From Acidimicrobiales bacterium (GTDB lineage Bacteria; Actinomycetota; Acidimicrobiia; Acidimicrobiales; Aldehydirespiratoraceae), in assembly GCA_022425325.1 (NCBI GenBank), contig JAKMFW010000030.1, positions 1 to 64,000 of the forward strand: a DNA stretch of 64,000 bases. Reading direction: 5' to 3'. The notes beneath the pieces are model-generated. The model worked only from the letters and a program-made list of their open reading frames with translations. It had not been told where the DNA came from and did no database searches. The translations under genes were made by a program, and so were the position numbers. Of this stretch, positions 35,547 through 45,080 are shown in pieces (the first letter of the stretch is position 1; every line of letters begins with the position of its first letter).

Positions 35547-36500
35547 CTACCCGAGGGCAGCGATGTGCAAGATGGCATCTCCGCGGTTGACGAGCGGGTG
35601 CTGAAGCTTTCCGATCAGCATGCCAGTGGCCGGAGCCTTCAGCCTGGCGAGCGTTTTGCCGTACGGGTCGCGCAAGACCCCGACCTGCTCGCCCTTCTCG
35701 ACGTCAGCACCGAGCGCGAGTCGGCAGTCGACGATGCCGCTACGAGCAGCTCGGACCCACCGGCTCGATCGGGCGATGTGGGGCGCTGGTGCAGGCGGCA
35801 CGAGTTCGTCGATCATCCCCAGCGAATGGAGCACACGGAGCGCACCATCGGTGCCGATCGTGATCGCCTCCTCATCGAAGCGATAGGCCTCACCGCCCTC
35901 GAACAGGAGGCAGGTGGCGCCTTGCGCAACGGCTGCTCCGCGCAGCGATCCATCGCGAACACGCGAGTGAATCGCAACGGGTGCGCCGAAGAGATTCGCC
36001 AAGTGGAGAGTGCGCTCGTCATCGAGATCACCTCGGAGCTGTGGATGATTCGATCGGTGATCGGAGCCCGTGTGGAGATCGATGCCCAGCTCACAACGGC
36101 TCACGATTTCGGTCATGAACAGGTGGGCGATCCGACTCGCCAGCGACCCACGCGCAGAGCCAGGGAACGAACGATTGAGATCGCGACGGTCCGGCAGGTA
36201 GCGATCTCCGGTGTTGAACCCGTGCACGTTCACGATCGGGGCCGCGATGATCGTGCCCGACACCGATTTCGGATCGACGGCGTCGAGCACCCGTCGAATG
36301 ATCTCGACCCCGCAGATCTCATCACCGTGGGTGGCGGCATTGATCCACATGGTCGGACCATCCGACTTACCGTGGACCACGATGACCGGGAGCGCAAGCG
36401 GCGTGCCCGACATCAGGCGACCGATCGGAATCTCGGTCTGCGTGCGCTTTCCGGCGACTGCTTCAGTGTCGCCGATCGGAAATGGGGGACGCTTCGGCAC
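35547..36500 (-). CDS. Succinylglutamate desuccinylase/aspartoacylase (AstE/AspA) family zinc deacylase
   Basis: The protein is 317 aa, a zinc-dependent M14-like deacylase. Zinc ligands H58 and E61 (ATHGDEICG) and H143 (DLHTGSD) are in place, with the family motif RDLNRSFPG (106-114) and a catalytic Glu region (LLFEGGEAY). The C-terminal 80 residues form the usual beta domain (AGADVEKGEQVG-like). The start is GTG, sharing its first base with the TAG stop of the RimK-type gene upstream, so the two are translationally coupled. Together they suggest addition and removal of an acyl or glutamyl group on the same molecule. Confidence 0.88.
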   Translation of the reverse strand: MPKRPPFPIGDTEAVAGKRTQTEIPIGRLMSGTPLALPVIVVHGKSDGPTMWINAATHGDEICGVEIIRRVLDAVDPKSVSGTIIAAPIVNVHGFNTGDRYLPDRRDLNRSFPGSARGSLASRIAHLFMTEIVSRCELGIDLHTGSDHRSNHPQLRGDLDDERTLHLANLFGAPVAIHSRVRDGSLRGAAVAQGATCLLFEGGEAYRFDEEAITIGTDGALRVLHSLGMIDELVPPAPAPHIARSSRWVRAARSGIVDCRLALGADVEKGEQVGVLRDPYGKTLARLKAPATGMLIGKLQHPLVNRGDAILHIAALG

Positions 36501-37696
36501 TACCGCTGCTCCTCGAGCAGTGGTTCGTCGGGGAGCGGCTGCACACGGAGCCGGCTCCGTCGACGTTCCGGAACGAGGCCCCGCATTGCCTCAAGGTTTC
36601 CGAAGCAGAGCAGACGGTCGTCGACCTCGATGATGCGGTCGCTTCTCGGATTAGGAATCACGGTGGTGCCGCGGTTGAGCGTGAGCACCGAGATGTCCTG
36701 CTCACGGAGTTCGCCGATCGTGGTTCCGGCTGCCACGAGAGCCGCACCCTCGTTGATGCTGAGTTCGACGACGCCGTAGCCGGCCGATACGGACAGGCGC
36801 TGCCGGACATCGATCTCGGGGAATGCCACCTGAGCGGCGACGTAATCGATGATCGCGCCCGCGATGTCGAGCCCGGTTGCACGCTCGATCCCCTCGAACC
36901 CCGGCGAGGAGTTGACCTCCATGACGACCGGCCCCTCGGCGCCCTCGAGCATGTCGACCCCTGCGACTCGGAGACCCATGATCTGAGCGGCGCGTACGGC
37001 GGTGTCGGCGTACACAGGATCGAGATCGATGGCCTCGACACTGCCGCCGCGGTGGACATTGGAACGGAACTCGTCACCGCTGGCCTGCCGGCGCATCGCT
37101 GCCACCACGCGATCGCCGACCACCAGGGCCCGAACATCGCGTCCCCTGCTCTCGGCCACAAACTTTTGGATGAGGACGTTCTGTCGAGTGGACTGCAGCG
37201 TTTCTATGACCGCCTCGGCGATCTTGGTATCCGGGGCGAGGATCACCCCGATTCCCTGTGTTCCCTCGAGCAGCTTGATCACGACGGGAGCACCGCCGAC
37301 GCGGTCGATCGCGGGCAGCACGTCGGCACGATCGCGTACGAACGTTGTGGCCGGGATGGCGATGTCGTGTCGGGAGAGGATCTGAATCGACCGGAGCTTG
37401 TCTCGCGAGTTCGCAATGCCATTGGAGGGAGTCGGCGTGTACACGTCCATCTGCTCGAACTGGCGAACGACGGCGAGTCCAAAGAACGTGATCGATGCAC
37501 CGATACGGGGGAGGACGGCGTCGAAATCGTCGAGCTGACGTCCGCGGTACTGGAGATCCGGGACATCGCCGGAGAGGTCGATGGCGAAACGGAGCGTGTC
37601 GAGGACGCGTGCCTCGTGGCCTCGCTCGGTCGCAGCCGCGACAAGTCGCTGGGTGCTGTACGAGCGCGGGGCTCTCGAGAGGACGGCCAGTTTCAC
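36500..37696 (-). CDS. RimK-family ATP-grasp ligase fused to a C-terminal TrkA-C/RCK_C-like domain
   Basis: The protein is about 398 aa. Residues 1-293 are a complete RimK ligase: ATP-grasp loop KLLEGTQGIGVIL, HRGGS and the metal site MEVNSSPGFEGIE. RimK adds glutamate to the C-terminus of ribosomal protein S6; paralogues make other peptide bonds. Residues about 294-398 form an added domain (GYGVVELSINEGAAL, ISVLTLNRG, VIPNPRSDRIIEVDDRLLCFG) with the pattern of TrkA-C/RCK_C ligand-sensing domains of potassium channels. I chose GTG 37696, where RimK proteins normally begin (KLAVLSRAPRSYST); an upstream GTG at 37756 is possible. It overlaps the AstE-like gene by one base. Confidence 0.85.
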   Translation of the reverse strand: MKLAVLSRAPRSYSTQRLVAAATERGHEARVLDTLRFAIDLSGDVPDLQYRGRQLDDFDAVLPRIGASITFFGLAVVRQFEQMDVYTPTPSNGIANSRDKLRSIQILSRHDIAIPATTFVRDRADVLPAIDRVGGAPVVIKLLEGTQGIGVILAPDTKIAEAVIETLQSTRQNVLIQKFVAESRGRDVRALVVGDRVVAAMRRQASGDEFRSNVHRGGSVEAIDLDPVYADTAVRAAQIMGLRVAGVDMLEGAEGPVVMEVNSSPGFEGIERATGLDIAGAIIDYVAAQVAFPEIDVRQRLSVSAGYGVVELSINEGAALVAAGTTIGELREQDISVLTLNRGTTVIPNPRSDRIIEVDDRLLCFGNLEAMRGLVPERRRSRLRVQPLPDEPLLEEQR

Positions 37697-37832
37697 GCCG
37701 GAGAACGCTACCGCCGCGTCGACCCGACTGTCCTCGTGATGCAACGGGACCGGCACGTCCAGGCTTGCTCACTGCGTCTGGTCTCCCGCTACCCTCAGGC
37801 CAGTTTGCGAAGGATCCACCTGGAGGAGTCCC

Positions 37833-39257
37833 ATGGACAACGCACAAAAGTTTTACATCAACGGAGCATGGGTCGAGCCCAGCACCACCGACACGATCGA
37901 TGTCATCAACCCGGCGACGGAAAAGCCGATCGCATCGATCGCCATGGGGGGTGCGGCGGACGTAGACGCCGCCGTCGCCGCGGCAAAGGCCGCCTTCGAG
38001 ACGTTCTCGCAGACCTCGGTCGAGGAGCGCATCGCCCTCCTCGACAAGATCACCGAACTGATCGGTGCCCGTTCCGAGGAGTTTGCCAACACGATCTCGG
38101 CGGAGATGGGTGCACCCGGCGGCCTCGCCAAGGCTGCCCAGGCGCCGACCGGCCTGATGCACTTCGCCACGGCTGCCCAGATCCTGCGCAACTACGAGTT
38201 CGAGGAGCAGCACGAGAACTTCCTGCTCGTCAAGGAACCGGCCGGTGTCGTGGGAATGATCACGCCCTGGAACTGGCCGCTCAACCAGATCGCTTGCAAG
38301 GTCGCGCCGGCGATCGCAACCGGATGCACCATGGTGCTCAAGCCCTCGGAGATCGCACCTCTCAACGCACTTCTCTTCGCCGAGGTACTTCACGATGCGG
38401 GCGTGCCCGCCGGCGTGTTCAACCTCGTCAACGGCGACGGTCCCACCGTTGGCGCCCACCTCTCCTCGCACCACGACGTCGACATGATGAGCTTCACCGG
38501 CTCGACCCGCGCCGGCGTGGAGGTCGCCAAGAACGCTGCTCCCACGGTCAAGCGGGTCGCACAGGAACTCGGCGGCAAGTCGGCCAACATCGTCCTGCCG
38601 TCTGCTGATGTCGGCGAGACCGTCGGTCGCGACTTTTTCGGCATGTGCATGAACACCGGGCAGAGCTGCAACGCCGGTACTCGCATCCTCGTCCCGGCCG
38701 AGAAGATGGACGAAGCCGCCGCTGCGGCCGCTGCCGCGGCCGGCGCGATCACGGTCGGTGATCCGACCTCCGATGGTGTCGTGATGGGCCCGGTCGTCTC
38801 GGAGGCCCAGTGGAATAAGGTGCAAGGCCTGATCCAGACGGGCATCGACGAGGGCGCAACCCTCGCCGCAGGCGGCACCGGACGCCCCGACGGACTCGAC
38901 GAGGGCTACTTCGTGAAGCCGACCGTGTTCGCCGACGTCACCAACGACATGAGCATCGCCCAAGAGGAGATCTTCGGCCCGGTCGTCTCGATCATCGGCT
39001 ACAACTCCGTCGAGCAGGCGATCGAGATTGCGAACGACACCGAGTACGGCCTGGCCGGCTACATCTCTGGCGACCAGGACGAGGCGGTCGCCGTCGCCAA
39101 GCGCATCCGCACCGGGATGATGCACGTCAACGGAGCCGGCCCCGACTTCAACGCCCCGTTCGGCGGCTACAAGCAGTCGGGTAACGGTCGCGAATGGGGC
39201 GAGCTCGGCTTCGAGGAGTTCATCGAGAGCAAGGCCATTCTCGGCGCTCGCGCCTGA
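37833..39257 (+). CDS. NAD(P)-dependent aldehyde dehydrogenase
   Basis: The protein is 474 aa, ALDH superfamily. E245 (QELGGKSA) and catalytic C279 (GQSCNAG) are present, as are the cofactor region PWNWPLNQIACKVAPA and the C-terminal FGGYKQSGNGREWG. It is separate from the ALDH at 26287 and only moderately alike. It is divergent from the RimK-type gene across 136 bp, with GGAG upstream of its ATG. A strong terminator follows, so it is probably monocistronic. Its substrate is unknown; betaine aldehyde is possible given betC nearby, but nothing in the sequence proves this. Confidence 0.93.
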   Translation: MDNAQKFYINGAWVEPSTTDTIDVINPATEKPIASIAMGGAADVDAAVAAAKAAFETFSQTSVEERIALLDKITELIGARSEEFANTISAEMGAPGGLAKAAQAPTGLMHFATAAQILRNYEFEEQHENFLLVKEPAGVVGMITPWNWPLNQIACKVAPAIATGCTMVLKPSEIAPLNALLFAEVLHDAGVPAGVFNLVNGDGPTVGAHLSSHHDVDMMSFTGSTRAGVEVAKNAAPTVKRVAQELGGKSANIVLPSADVGETVGRDFFGMCMNTGQSCNAGTRILVPAEKMDEAAAAAAAAAGAITVGDPTSDGVVMGPVVSEAQWNKVQGLIQTGIDEGATLAAGGTGRPDGLDEGYFVKPTVFADVTNDMSIAQEEIFGPVVSIIGYNSVEQAIEIANDTEYGLAGYISGDQDEAVAVAKRIRTGMMHVNGAGPDFNAPFGGYKQSGNGREWGELGFEEFIESKAILGARA

Positions 39258-39272
39258 TCTGCGTTCCGGCCT

Positions 39273-39308
39273 CGGCCCCTGGGTGTGTCCACCTGGGCGC
39301 CGGGGCCG
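39273..39308 (+). terminator. Intrinsic terminator after the aldehyde dehydrogenase gene
   Basis: CGGCCCC (39273-39279) pairs perfectly with GGGGCCG (39302-39308) around a loop that can extend the stem, followed by TGTGCGTTTT. It lies 15 bp after the stop of the aldehyde dehydrogenase gene. This is the clearest terminator-like structure in the window. Confidence 0.7.
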
Positions 39309-39379
39309 TGTGCGTTTTCCCGCACGAGCCTGGACCGCGGAGCTGTGCTGGGTTCGGTCGCCTCGCCTAGGGTCCGGCG

Positions 39380-40696
39380 ATGTTCGCCACTGACCGGACC
39401 GCCACCGCCACGGGCTACTGGCCCTCGACGTGGCCCGTTGAATGCGGCGGCAACCGTCGACAGAAGTCGGCGTCCGGTCGGCTCGACGCTGCCTCCGGCA
39501 CGGCGCAGGTGACCACTCGTCGTACCGGACGGTGGGACGTCATGGCCGTTCGACGCGAACCAGGGCAGTGGTACGTGGGAGGCACGATGGCGGCCTTCAG
39601 TGGACCTCCGCCATTCGGCTGGGTCGAGAGGTTTGATCCGGTCACGCTTGAGCCTCTGGCTGCATCACCGAGGCTGCCGTCCGGAAACCATGTCTGGTGC
39701 GGGGCGATCCTCGCCCATGCAAACGGATCGATCTACTCCGTCAACGGCTCGTATCTGCACCGTCTCGACGCAGATGACCTCCACGTCGAGGAGGAGCGCG
39801 CGCTCGTCGACTGCAGCCACAACGGCCTCTTGGCCTTGAGCGACGGCTCGCTGTTCACGAAGGACCTCCGCCTCGACGGGCAGGGTGACACGACCTTGAG
39901 CCGGTTCGACCCGGAAACGCTCGAACCGGTCGGACAGGCACTCACCCTGCCCGAAGGCTCGATGGGCCGCATCGCCGCTGATATCGACGCAGATGGGGTC
40001 GAGTGTGTCTACGTGCCGGGCACGGAGCACGTGTTCCGAGTCGTGATCGATGGCGACCGCATGGCGCTCGACGGATGGCGCCCTCGCTACCGGTCCGTCG
40101 GGGGACCGCACGGCCTCGCGTGGGATGCCTGCCTGTCGGGTGAGGCGGTGTGGCTGATGGACAACGGCGACGTGCCCTCCGTGCGTCATATCCACACCAC
40201 AACGCCGAATGGCCGGTTCGACACCCCTCCGGATCTCTCGTGGCGGCAACCGGCACCATGGGACGGCCCACAACGGCTGCACCGTATTGATCCGCTGACG
40301 GGTGAGACCACGAGCGTCGCACCGTTCGGCCTGCCGGGGGGCGGCATCATCGCGCCGCCGGTGGTCGTACCCGAGCGAGGTGTCGCTGTTGCGTGGGATT
40401 CGATCAATGGCGGCCTTGCGGGTGTCTCGATCGACGAGATGGCGCCAACGTGGACACTCGACATCCGCCCGAGCATGCAACCGATCGTCTACCCGGACTC
40501 AGGTGAGCTTGTGATCAACGATTTTGCCGACGACGGCATCGACTATCTCGTGGTCGTCGATGTCGAGACCGGTGAGTTGCTCGATTGCGTCGACACCGGC
40601 TCGCGGATTGCGAACGGCATGTTCCTCAGCGCTGGCGACGATCGTGATCTCTACTACTGCAGCACCCTCACGCTCGCCCGTGTTCACTGGGCCTGA
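39380..40696 (+). CDS. Hypothetical protein with beta-propeller-like repeats
   Basis: The protein is 438 aa with no signal peptide and no membrane segment. It contains repeated short blocks of beta type with Asp/Gly turns (FDPVTLEPLAASPRLPSG, LHRLDADDLHVEEERALVD, SRFDPETLEPVGQALTLPEG, HRIDPLTGETTSVAPFGLPG), about 60-80 residues apart, as in six- or seven-bladed propellers of the SMP-30 or quinoprotein type. I do not recognise catalytic residues. It is convergent with the sulfotransferase gene; the stop codons abut (TGATCA). Function is unknown. Confidence 0.65.
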   Translation: MFATDRTATATGYWPSTWPVECGGNRRQKSASGRLDAASGTAQVTTRRTGRWDVMAVRREPGQWYVGGTMAAFSGPPPFGWVERFDPVTLEPLAASPRLPSGNHVWCGAILAHANGSIYSVNGSYLHRLDADDLHVEEERALVDCSHNGLLALSDGSLFTKDLRLDGQGDTTLSRFDPETLEPVGQALTLPEGSMGRIAADIDADGVECVYVPGTEHVFRVVIDGDRMALDGWRPRYRSVGGPHGLAWDACLSGEAVWLMDNGDVPSVRHIHTTTPNGRFDTPPDLSWRQPAPWDGPQRLHRIDPLTGETTSVAPFGLPGGGIIAPPVVVPERGVAVAWDSINGGLAGVSIDEMAPTWTLDIRPSMQPIVYPDSGELVINDFADDGIDYLVVVDVETGELLDCVDTGSRIANGMFLSAGDDRDLYYCSTLTLARVHWA

Positions 40697-41437
40697 TCAG
40701 GTCGCGGCCTCCACGGGGAGGGCGTGGGCCAGTAGATCCTCGTACAGCGGCAGCGCTTCCTCGTACAGCTCGACGAGGCGGGGTGTGTCCTCAAGTGGCG
40801 GGTAGATCGTCGTCGGTTTCTGGATGCCGGTGCTCTCGCGCAGGGTGTCGTGCCACGGGCCGGTGCCCTCGCCGTACCAGCTCACCTCACGGCGATCACC
40901 GGCGTCCCATTCGAGCGCTTCTGGTTTGAACTCGATTTCGACGGCCTGGCAGAAGGCGCGGGTGGCCTGCGCGGGGCGGTCGAGCAGGTCAGCCGACAAC
41001 AGGACCGGAGGCGCCACGCCGTCACGATCGGCGACTCGGTGGAAGAGCCGATGGAGCGCGATGAATCCGACCTCGTCGCGGGTGCAATCCGGCCAATACT
41101 TGGCAAGCCCTTGGATCACCCGTCGAGGGTCTCGGAGCAGGAACGTGCTCGTGATGCCGGCGAGGCGCTCGTCGCTCAGATCATGCTCCACGGAGTAGGC
41201 GAACTCTTTCACGAAGACGGGGTTCTTGGCTTCGGCCTCAGCCAGCGAGGACCACAAGGCCGAGAAGGAGAGTCCTTCCGTATCGGCCACGCCGGCGTCG
41301 CGCCGGCTGCGCCGGTCACTGCCGTAGTAGTAGGCCTCGTTGAAGGGTTCGTGGAAGCAGGTGAAGTCGCCGCGCTGTCGCATCATCCACTCGAAGGCGG
41401 TCGAGGTCGATCGGGGAGTAGCCCACAGCACCAACAT
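40697..41437 (-). CDS. Sulfotransferase family protein
   Basis: The protein is 246 aa. The N-terminal PAPS 5'-phosphosulfate loop ([12 protein letters not shown]) and a later 3'-phosphate-binding segment ([11 protein letters not shown]) fit small sulfotransferases; [11 protein letters not shown] is also seen in this family. It transfers sulfate from PAPS to an alcohol or amine. It is divergent from cysD across 111 bp. Its position beside genes making PAPS suggests that the whole locus feeds sulfation of a small molecule; that link is inference. The acceptor is unknown; choline is suggested only by betC downstream. Confidence 0.82.
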   Translation of the reverse strand: MLVLWATPRSTSTAFEWMMRQRGDFTCFHEPFNEAYYYGSDRRSRRDAGVADTEGLSFSALWSSLAEAEAKNPVFVKEFAYSVEHDLSDERLAGITSTFLLRDPRRVIQGLAKYWPDCTRDEVGFIALHRLFHRVADRDGVAPPVLLSADLLDRPAQATRAFCQAVEIEFKPEALEWDAGDRREVSWYGEGTGPWHDTLRESTGIQKPTTIYPPLEDTPRLVELYEEALPLYEDLLAHALPVEAAT

Positions 41438-41548
41438 GCACCGATCCTGGACGTTTGTTCAGTCCCCCGTCAAGCCCTGCCTCGTTCACCCGGACTGACG
41501 AAGTGCGGGCTCGGCAGAGGTCGACGACTAACGTATCGCGACACCGCT

Positions 41549-42475
41549 ATGACCGTATCGACACTCCCCGACGAGCTCCGGCTGACACATCTCAAGCAAC
41601 TGGAAGCCGAGGCCATCCACATCATGCGCGAGGTCGTGGCGCAGTTCGAGCGTCCGGTGATGCTCTACTCGATCGGCAAGGATTCCTCCGTTCTGTTGCA
41701 TCTCGCCCGCAAGGCGTTTTTCCCCGGGCCACTCCCGTTCCCACTCGTCCACGTCAACACGACGTGGAAGTTCCGGGAGATGATCGAGTTCCGAGATCGC
41801 ATCGTGCAGGAACTGGGACTCGAACTCATCTCGTGGACCAACCAGGAGGGGATCGAGAAGGGCATCAACCCCTTCGACCACGGCTCCAAGAACTACACCG
41901 ACATCATGAAGACCCAGGCGCTCAAGCAGGCGCTCGACGCCGGGGGCTACGACGCCGCATTCGGCGGTGCTCGACGCGACGAGGAGAAGTCGAGAGCGAA
42001 GGAGCGGGTCTTCAGCTTCCGCGACAAATTCCACCGCTGGGACCCAAAGAACCAGCGCCCCGAACTCTGGAGCCTCTACAACGGCCGGGTCAACAAGGGC
42101 GAGAGCATCCGTGTCTTCCCCATCTCGAACTGGACCGAGCTCGACATCTGGCAGTACATCCACCTGGAGAGCATCGACATTGTCCCGCTGTACTTCTCGG
42201 CGCCCCGCCCGGTCGTGACGCGAGACGGCGTGACGATCATGGTCGACGACGACCGCTTCCAGTTCGAACCTGGCGAAGAGGCCGAGGAGAAGTGGGTGCG
42301 CTTCCGAACGTTGGGTTGCTATCCGCTGTCTGGCGGTGTCGAGTCCACCGCGACGACACTCCCGGAGATCATCCAGGAGATGCTGCTCGCCACGCGTTCC
42401 GAACGGGAGGGCCGCGTGATCGATTACGACCAGTCCGGCTCGATGGAGGAGAAGAAGCGGGAGGGCTATTTCTGA
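41549..42475 (+). CDS. cysD: Sulfate adenylyltransferase subunit 2
   Basis: The protein is 308 aa, typical of CysD. The PP-loop ([21 protein letters not shown] split over residues 40-60) binds [12 protein letters not shown] and [20 protein letters not shown] are conserved blocks. With CysN it makes adenosine 5'-phosphosulfate from ATP and sulfate, driven by GTP. ATG 41549 was chosen because it gives the family N-terminus ([18 protein letters not shown]); a much longer frame upstream overlaps the sulfotransferase gene and is spurious. It starts a run of four same-strand genes, cysD-cysNC-cysC-betC. Confidence 0.96.
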   Translation: MTVSTLPDELRLTHLKQLEAEAIHIMREVVAQFERPVMLYSIGKDSSVLLHLARKAFFPGPLPFPLVHVNTTWKFREMIEFRDRIVQELGLELISWTNQEGIEKGINPFDHGSKNYTDIMKTQALKQALDAGGYDAAFGGARRDEEKSRAKERVFSFRDKFHRWDPKNQRPELWSLYNGRVNKGESIRVFPISNWTELDIWQYIHLESIDIVPLYFSAPRPVVTRDGVTIMVDDDRFQFEPGEEAEEKWVRFRTLGCYPLSGGVESTATTLPEIIQEMLLATRSEREGRVIDYDQSGSMEEKKREGYF

Positions 42476-42518
42476 TGCATCCCCTCGTCACGCAGGCACG
42501 CACCGACGGTGGTGCGAC

Positions 42519-44438
42519 ATGAGCCATCAGTCCGAACTCATCGCCACCGACATCGAGGCCTATCTCGCCGAACACGAGCGCAAGGACCTCCTTCGGTTCC
42601 TCACCTGCGGATCGGTCGACGACGGGAAATCAACCCTGATTGGCCGCCTTCTGCACGACTCGCACATGATCTACGAAGATCAACTTGCGAGTCTCGAAGC
42701 CGACTCCACCACCCAGGGCAGCGCCGGGGACCAGGTCGACCTTGCGCTGCTCACCGACGGCCTCAAGGCCGAGCGGGAGCAGGGCATCACGATCGACGTC
42801 GCCTATCGATACTTCTCCACGGCGAAGCGAAAGTTCATCATCGCCGACACGCCTGGCCACGAGCAGTACACACGAAACATGGTCACCGGCGCGTCGACCT
42901 GTCAGCTTGCGATCATCCTGATCGACGCGCGCCATGGGGTCATCAGCCAGACCAAACGGCACAGCTACATCGCCAACCTCCTCGGGATTCGCAACGTCGC
43001 CGTCGCGATCAACAAGATGGATCTCGTCGATTGGAGCCAGGAGCGCTTCGACGAAATTCGCGAGCAGTACCTCGAGTTCGCGAAGCCGCTCGACCTGATC
43101 GACCCGGTGTTCTTGCCCATGTCGGCTCTGCTCGGCGACAACGTCGTCGAAAAGGGTGACAACCTGGCGTGGTTCGACGGGCCGACGATGATGGAGCATC
43201 TTGAGACGGTCGATGTCGAGGCCGGGATCGACCTCGAGACCTTCCGCTTGCCTGTTCAGATGGTCACCCGGCCCGATCTTGACTTCCGGGGCTTCGCCGG
43301 CACCATCGCTTCGGGCGTCGTCCGGCCCGGCGACAAGGTGATCAGCCTGCCATCCGGCGTCTCGTCGACCGTCGACCGCATCGTCACGATGGACGGCGAT
43401 CTCCCGATGGCCGGACCGGGCCGCGCCATCACCCTCACGCTCACCGATGAGATCGATGTCAGCCGCGGCGACGTCCTCGTGTCCGAAGGACAAGAGCCGC
43501 TTCGCGCCCACGACGTGGACGCCATGGTCGTCTGGATGACCGACGAGGTGATGACTCCCGGCCGTCAGTACCTCCTGCAGCATGCAAACGGTCTGTCGAA
43601 CGCCACGGTCACGACGATCCATCATCGCGTCGACATCAACACCCTCGAGCAGCAGTCCGCTGACGAACTTGTGCTCAACGACATCGCCTGGCTGCAGGTA
43701 AGCACCGATCGCGAGTTGCTCTTCGATCGCTATGCCGACAACCGCCAGACCGGTGCCTTCATCCTCGTCGATCGGCTCACCAACGCGACGGTCGGCGCCG
43801 GGATGATCACGGGTGCCGGGTCCTCGTGGGATCGTGCGCCGGAGGACTCACTGCAGCGCCAGGTCTCGATGGTGTCGGCGGCCGAGCGTGCTGTGCGATT
43901 CGGTCAGCAACCGGCCACCGTGCTCCTCACGGGGCTCACCGCCGCCGGCAAGTCGACCATCGCCACGGCCCTCGAACGGCAACTGTTCGATCGCGGAAAG
44001 GTCGCCGTTCGACTCGACGGGGAGAACATCCGGCTCGGCATCAGCCGCGACCTCGGCTTCACGGCGGCGGACCGGTCCGAGAATCTCCGACGCGCCGCTG
44101 AGATCGCCCGCTTGCTCAACAACCAGGGCATCACCGTGATTGCCGCGTTCGTCTCGCCCGACGCCACCGTTCGTTCGCGTTTCAAAGAACTTGTCGGTGA
44201 CGAGCGCTCGATCGAGGTGTTCGTCGACACGCCGATCGAGGTGTGTCGCGAGCGGGACACCAGTGGACTCTATGACCGGGCCGATGCCGGCGAGATCACC
44301 GACTTTCCCGGCGTCTCGGCACCCTACGACCACGCCGAGACATTCGATCTCCGGCTCGACGCATCGGTTCTGAGCATCGAGGAAAGCGTCGCCGCCATCG
44401 TCAAGATGCTCGGCGACCGCGGTCACCTCCGTGCCTGA
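42519..44438 (+). CDS. cysNC: Bifunctional sulfate adenylyltransferase subunit 1 / adenylylsulfate kinase-like (CysNC)
   Basis: The protein is 639 aa. Residues 1-440 are the CysN GTPase, with G1 at 31-39 (GSVDDGKST), DTPGHE, and NKMD. Residues about 460-639 are an APS-kinase-like domain, with P-loop 472-480 reading GLTAAGKST and the substrate motif [10 protein letters not shown] (500-509) in place of the usual DGDNVRxGLN. The kinase half therefore carries substitutions at several conserved positions and may be weak or regulatory. CysN with CysD makes APS. The stop overlaps the next gene, which encodes a standard CysC. Confidence 0.94.
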   Translation: MSHQSELIATDIEAYLAEHERKDLLRFLTCGSVDDGKSTLIGRLLHDSHMIYEDQLASLEADSTTQGSAGDQVDLALLTDGLKAEREQGITIDVAYRYFSTAKRKFIIADTPGHEQYTRNMVTGASTCQLAIILIDARHGVISQTKRHSYIANLLGIRNVAVAINKMDLVDWSQERFDEIREQYLEFAKPLDLIDPVFLPMSALLGDNVVEKGDNLAWFDGPTMMEHLETVDVEAGIDLETFRLPVQMVTRPDLDFRGFAGTIASGVVRPGDKVISLPSGVSSTVDRIVTMDGDLPMAGPGRAITLTLTDEIDVSRGDVLVSEGQEPLRAHDVDAMVVWMTDEVMTPGRQYLLQHANGLSNATVTTIHHRVDINTLEQQSADELVLNDIAWLQVSTDRELLFDRYADNRQTGAFILVDRLTNATVGAGMITGAGSSWDRAPEDSLQRQVSMVSAAERAVRFGQQPATVLLTGLTAAGKSTIATALERQLFDRGKVAVRLDGENIRLGISRDLGFTAADRSENLRRAAEIARLLNNQGITVIAAFVSPDATVRSRFKELVGDERSIEVFVDTPIEVCRERDTSGLYDRADAGEITDFPGVSAPYDHAETFDLRLDASVLSIEESVAAIVKMLGDRGHLRA

Positions 44439-45024
44439 CACGCCGGTCAGCCGCAACATCGTCCGTGCTGACGGACACGTGAGCGGTGACGACCGAGCTG
44501 CCCTCTACGGCCATAGCTCCCGAACCGTCTGGTTCACCGGCCTGTCGGGTTCGGGCAAGTCCACACTCGCCTTCGCGGTCGAGCGGGCCCTCGTCGACAA
44601 GGGTGTTGCGTGCTACGTGCTCGACGGAGACAATGTCCGCTTTGGTCTCAACCGTGATCTCGGTTTCTCGCCGGAAGACCGCACCGAGAACATCCGGCGC
44701 ATCGGGGAGGTTTGTCGCCTCTTTCATGACGCCGGGCTGGTCGTGCTCACGGCCTTCATCTCGCCGTACCAGGCCGACCGGGACCAGGTTCGGGCGCTGC
44801 ACGGCCCGGGGCAGTTCGTCGAGGTGTTCGTCGACACACCGATCGAGGTATGTGAGGCCCGAGATGTCAAGGGTCTCTATGCGAAGGCTCGAGCCGGCGA
44901 TATCCCGGAATTCAGCGGAATCTCGGCACCCTACGAGGCGCCGACGACACCGGAGATCCGGGTCGACACGAGCCGGCCGATCGATGCGTGCGTCACACAC
45001 ATCCTGGAGCAACTCGGCCTCTGA
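44431..45024 (+). CDS. cysC: Adenylylsulfate (APS) kinase
   Basis: The protein is 197 aa and phosphorylates APS to PAPS. All standard motifs are present: P-loop [26 protein letters not shown], the metal/lid region and [12 protein letters not shown] near the end. The start is GTG, overlapping the cysNC stop by eight bases. A separate canonical CysC next to a fused CysC-like domain is a redundancy; this copy keeps the conserved residues that the fused one has changed, so it is probably the main PAPS producer. No cysH, cysI or cysJ is in view, which points towards sulfation instead of assimilation, within the limits of the window. Confidence 0.95.
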   Translation: MPDTPVSRNIVRADGHVSGDDRAALYGHSSRTVWFTGLSGSGKSTLAFAVERALVDKGVACYVLDGDNVRFGLNRDLGFSPEDRTENIRRIGEVCRLFHDAGLVVLTAFISPYQADRDQVRALHGPGQFVEVFVDTPIEVCEARDVKGLYAKARAGDIPEFSGISAPYEAPTTPEIRVDTSRPIDACVTHILEQLGL

Positions 45025-45080
45025 GGCCCGCTCGAAACGGTCATTGAACGAGCGTTCAGGGTGGCGGTAGCGTCCTGCCC

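Noticed and set aside
36482-38608. A 708-codon plus-strand frame covering RimK and the start of the aldehyde dehydrogenase
   Set aside because: It runs antisense to rimK and in the wrong frame through the aldehyde dehydrogenase; the second half is repetitive Arg/Gly sequence typical of a shadow.
37074-39125. A 683-codon open frame antisense to the RimK-type and aldehyde dehydrogenase genes
   Set aside because: Its sequence is low-complexity Asp/Arg/Gly-rich with no motif, as expected for the antisense frame of GC-rich genes, and the true genes on the other strand have complete family motifs.
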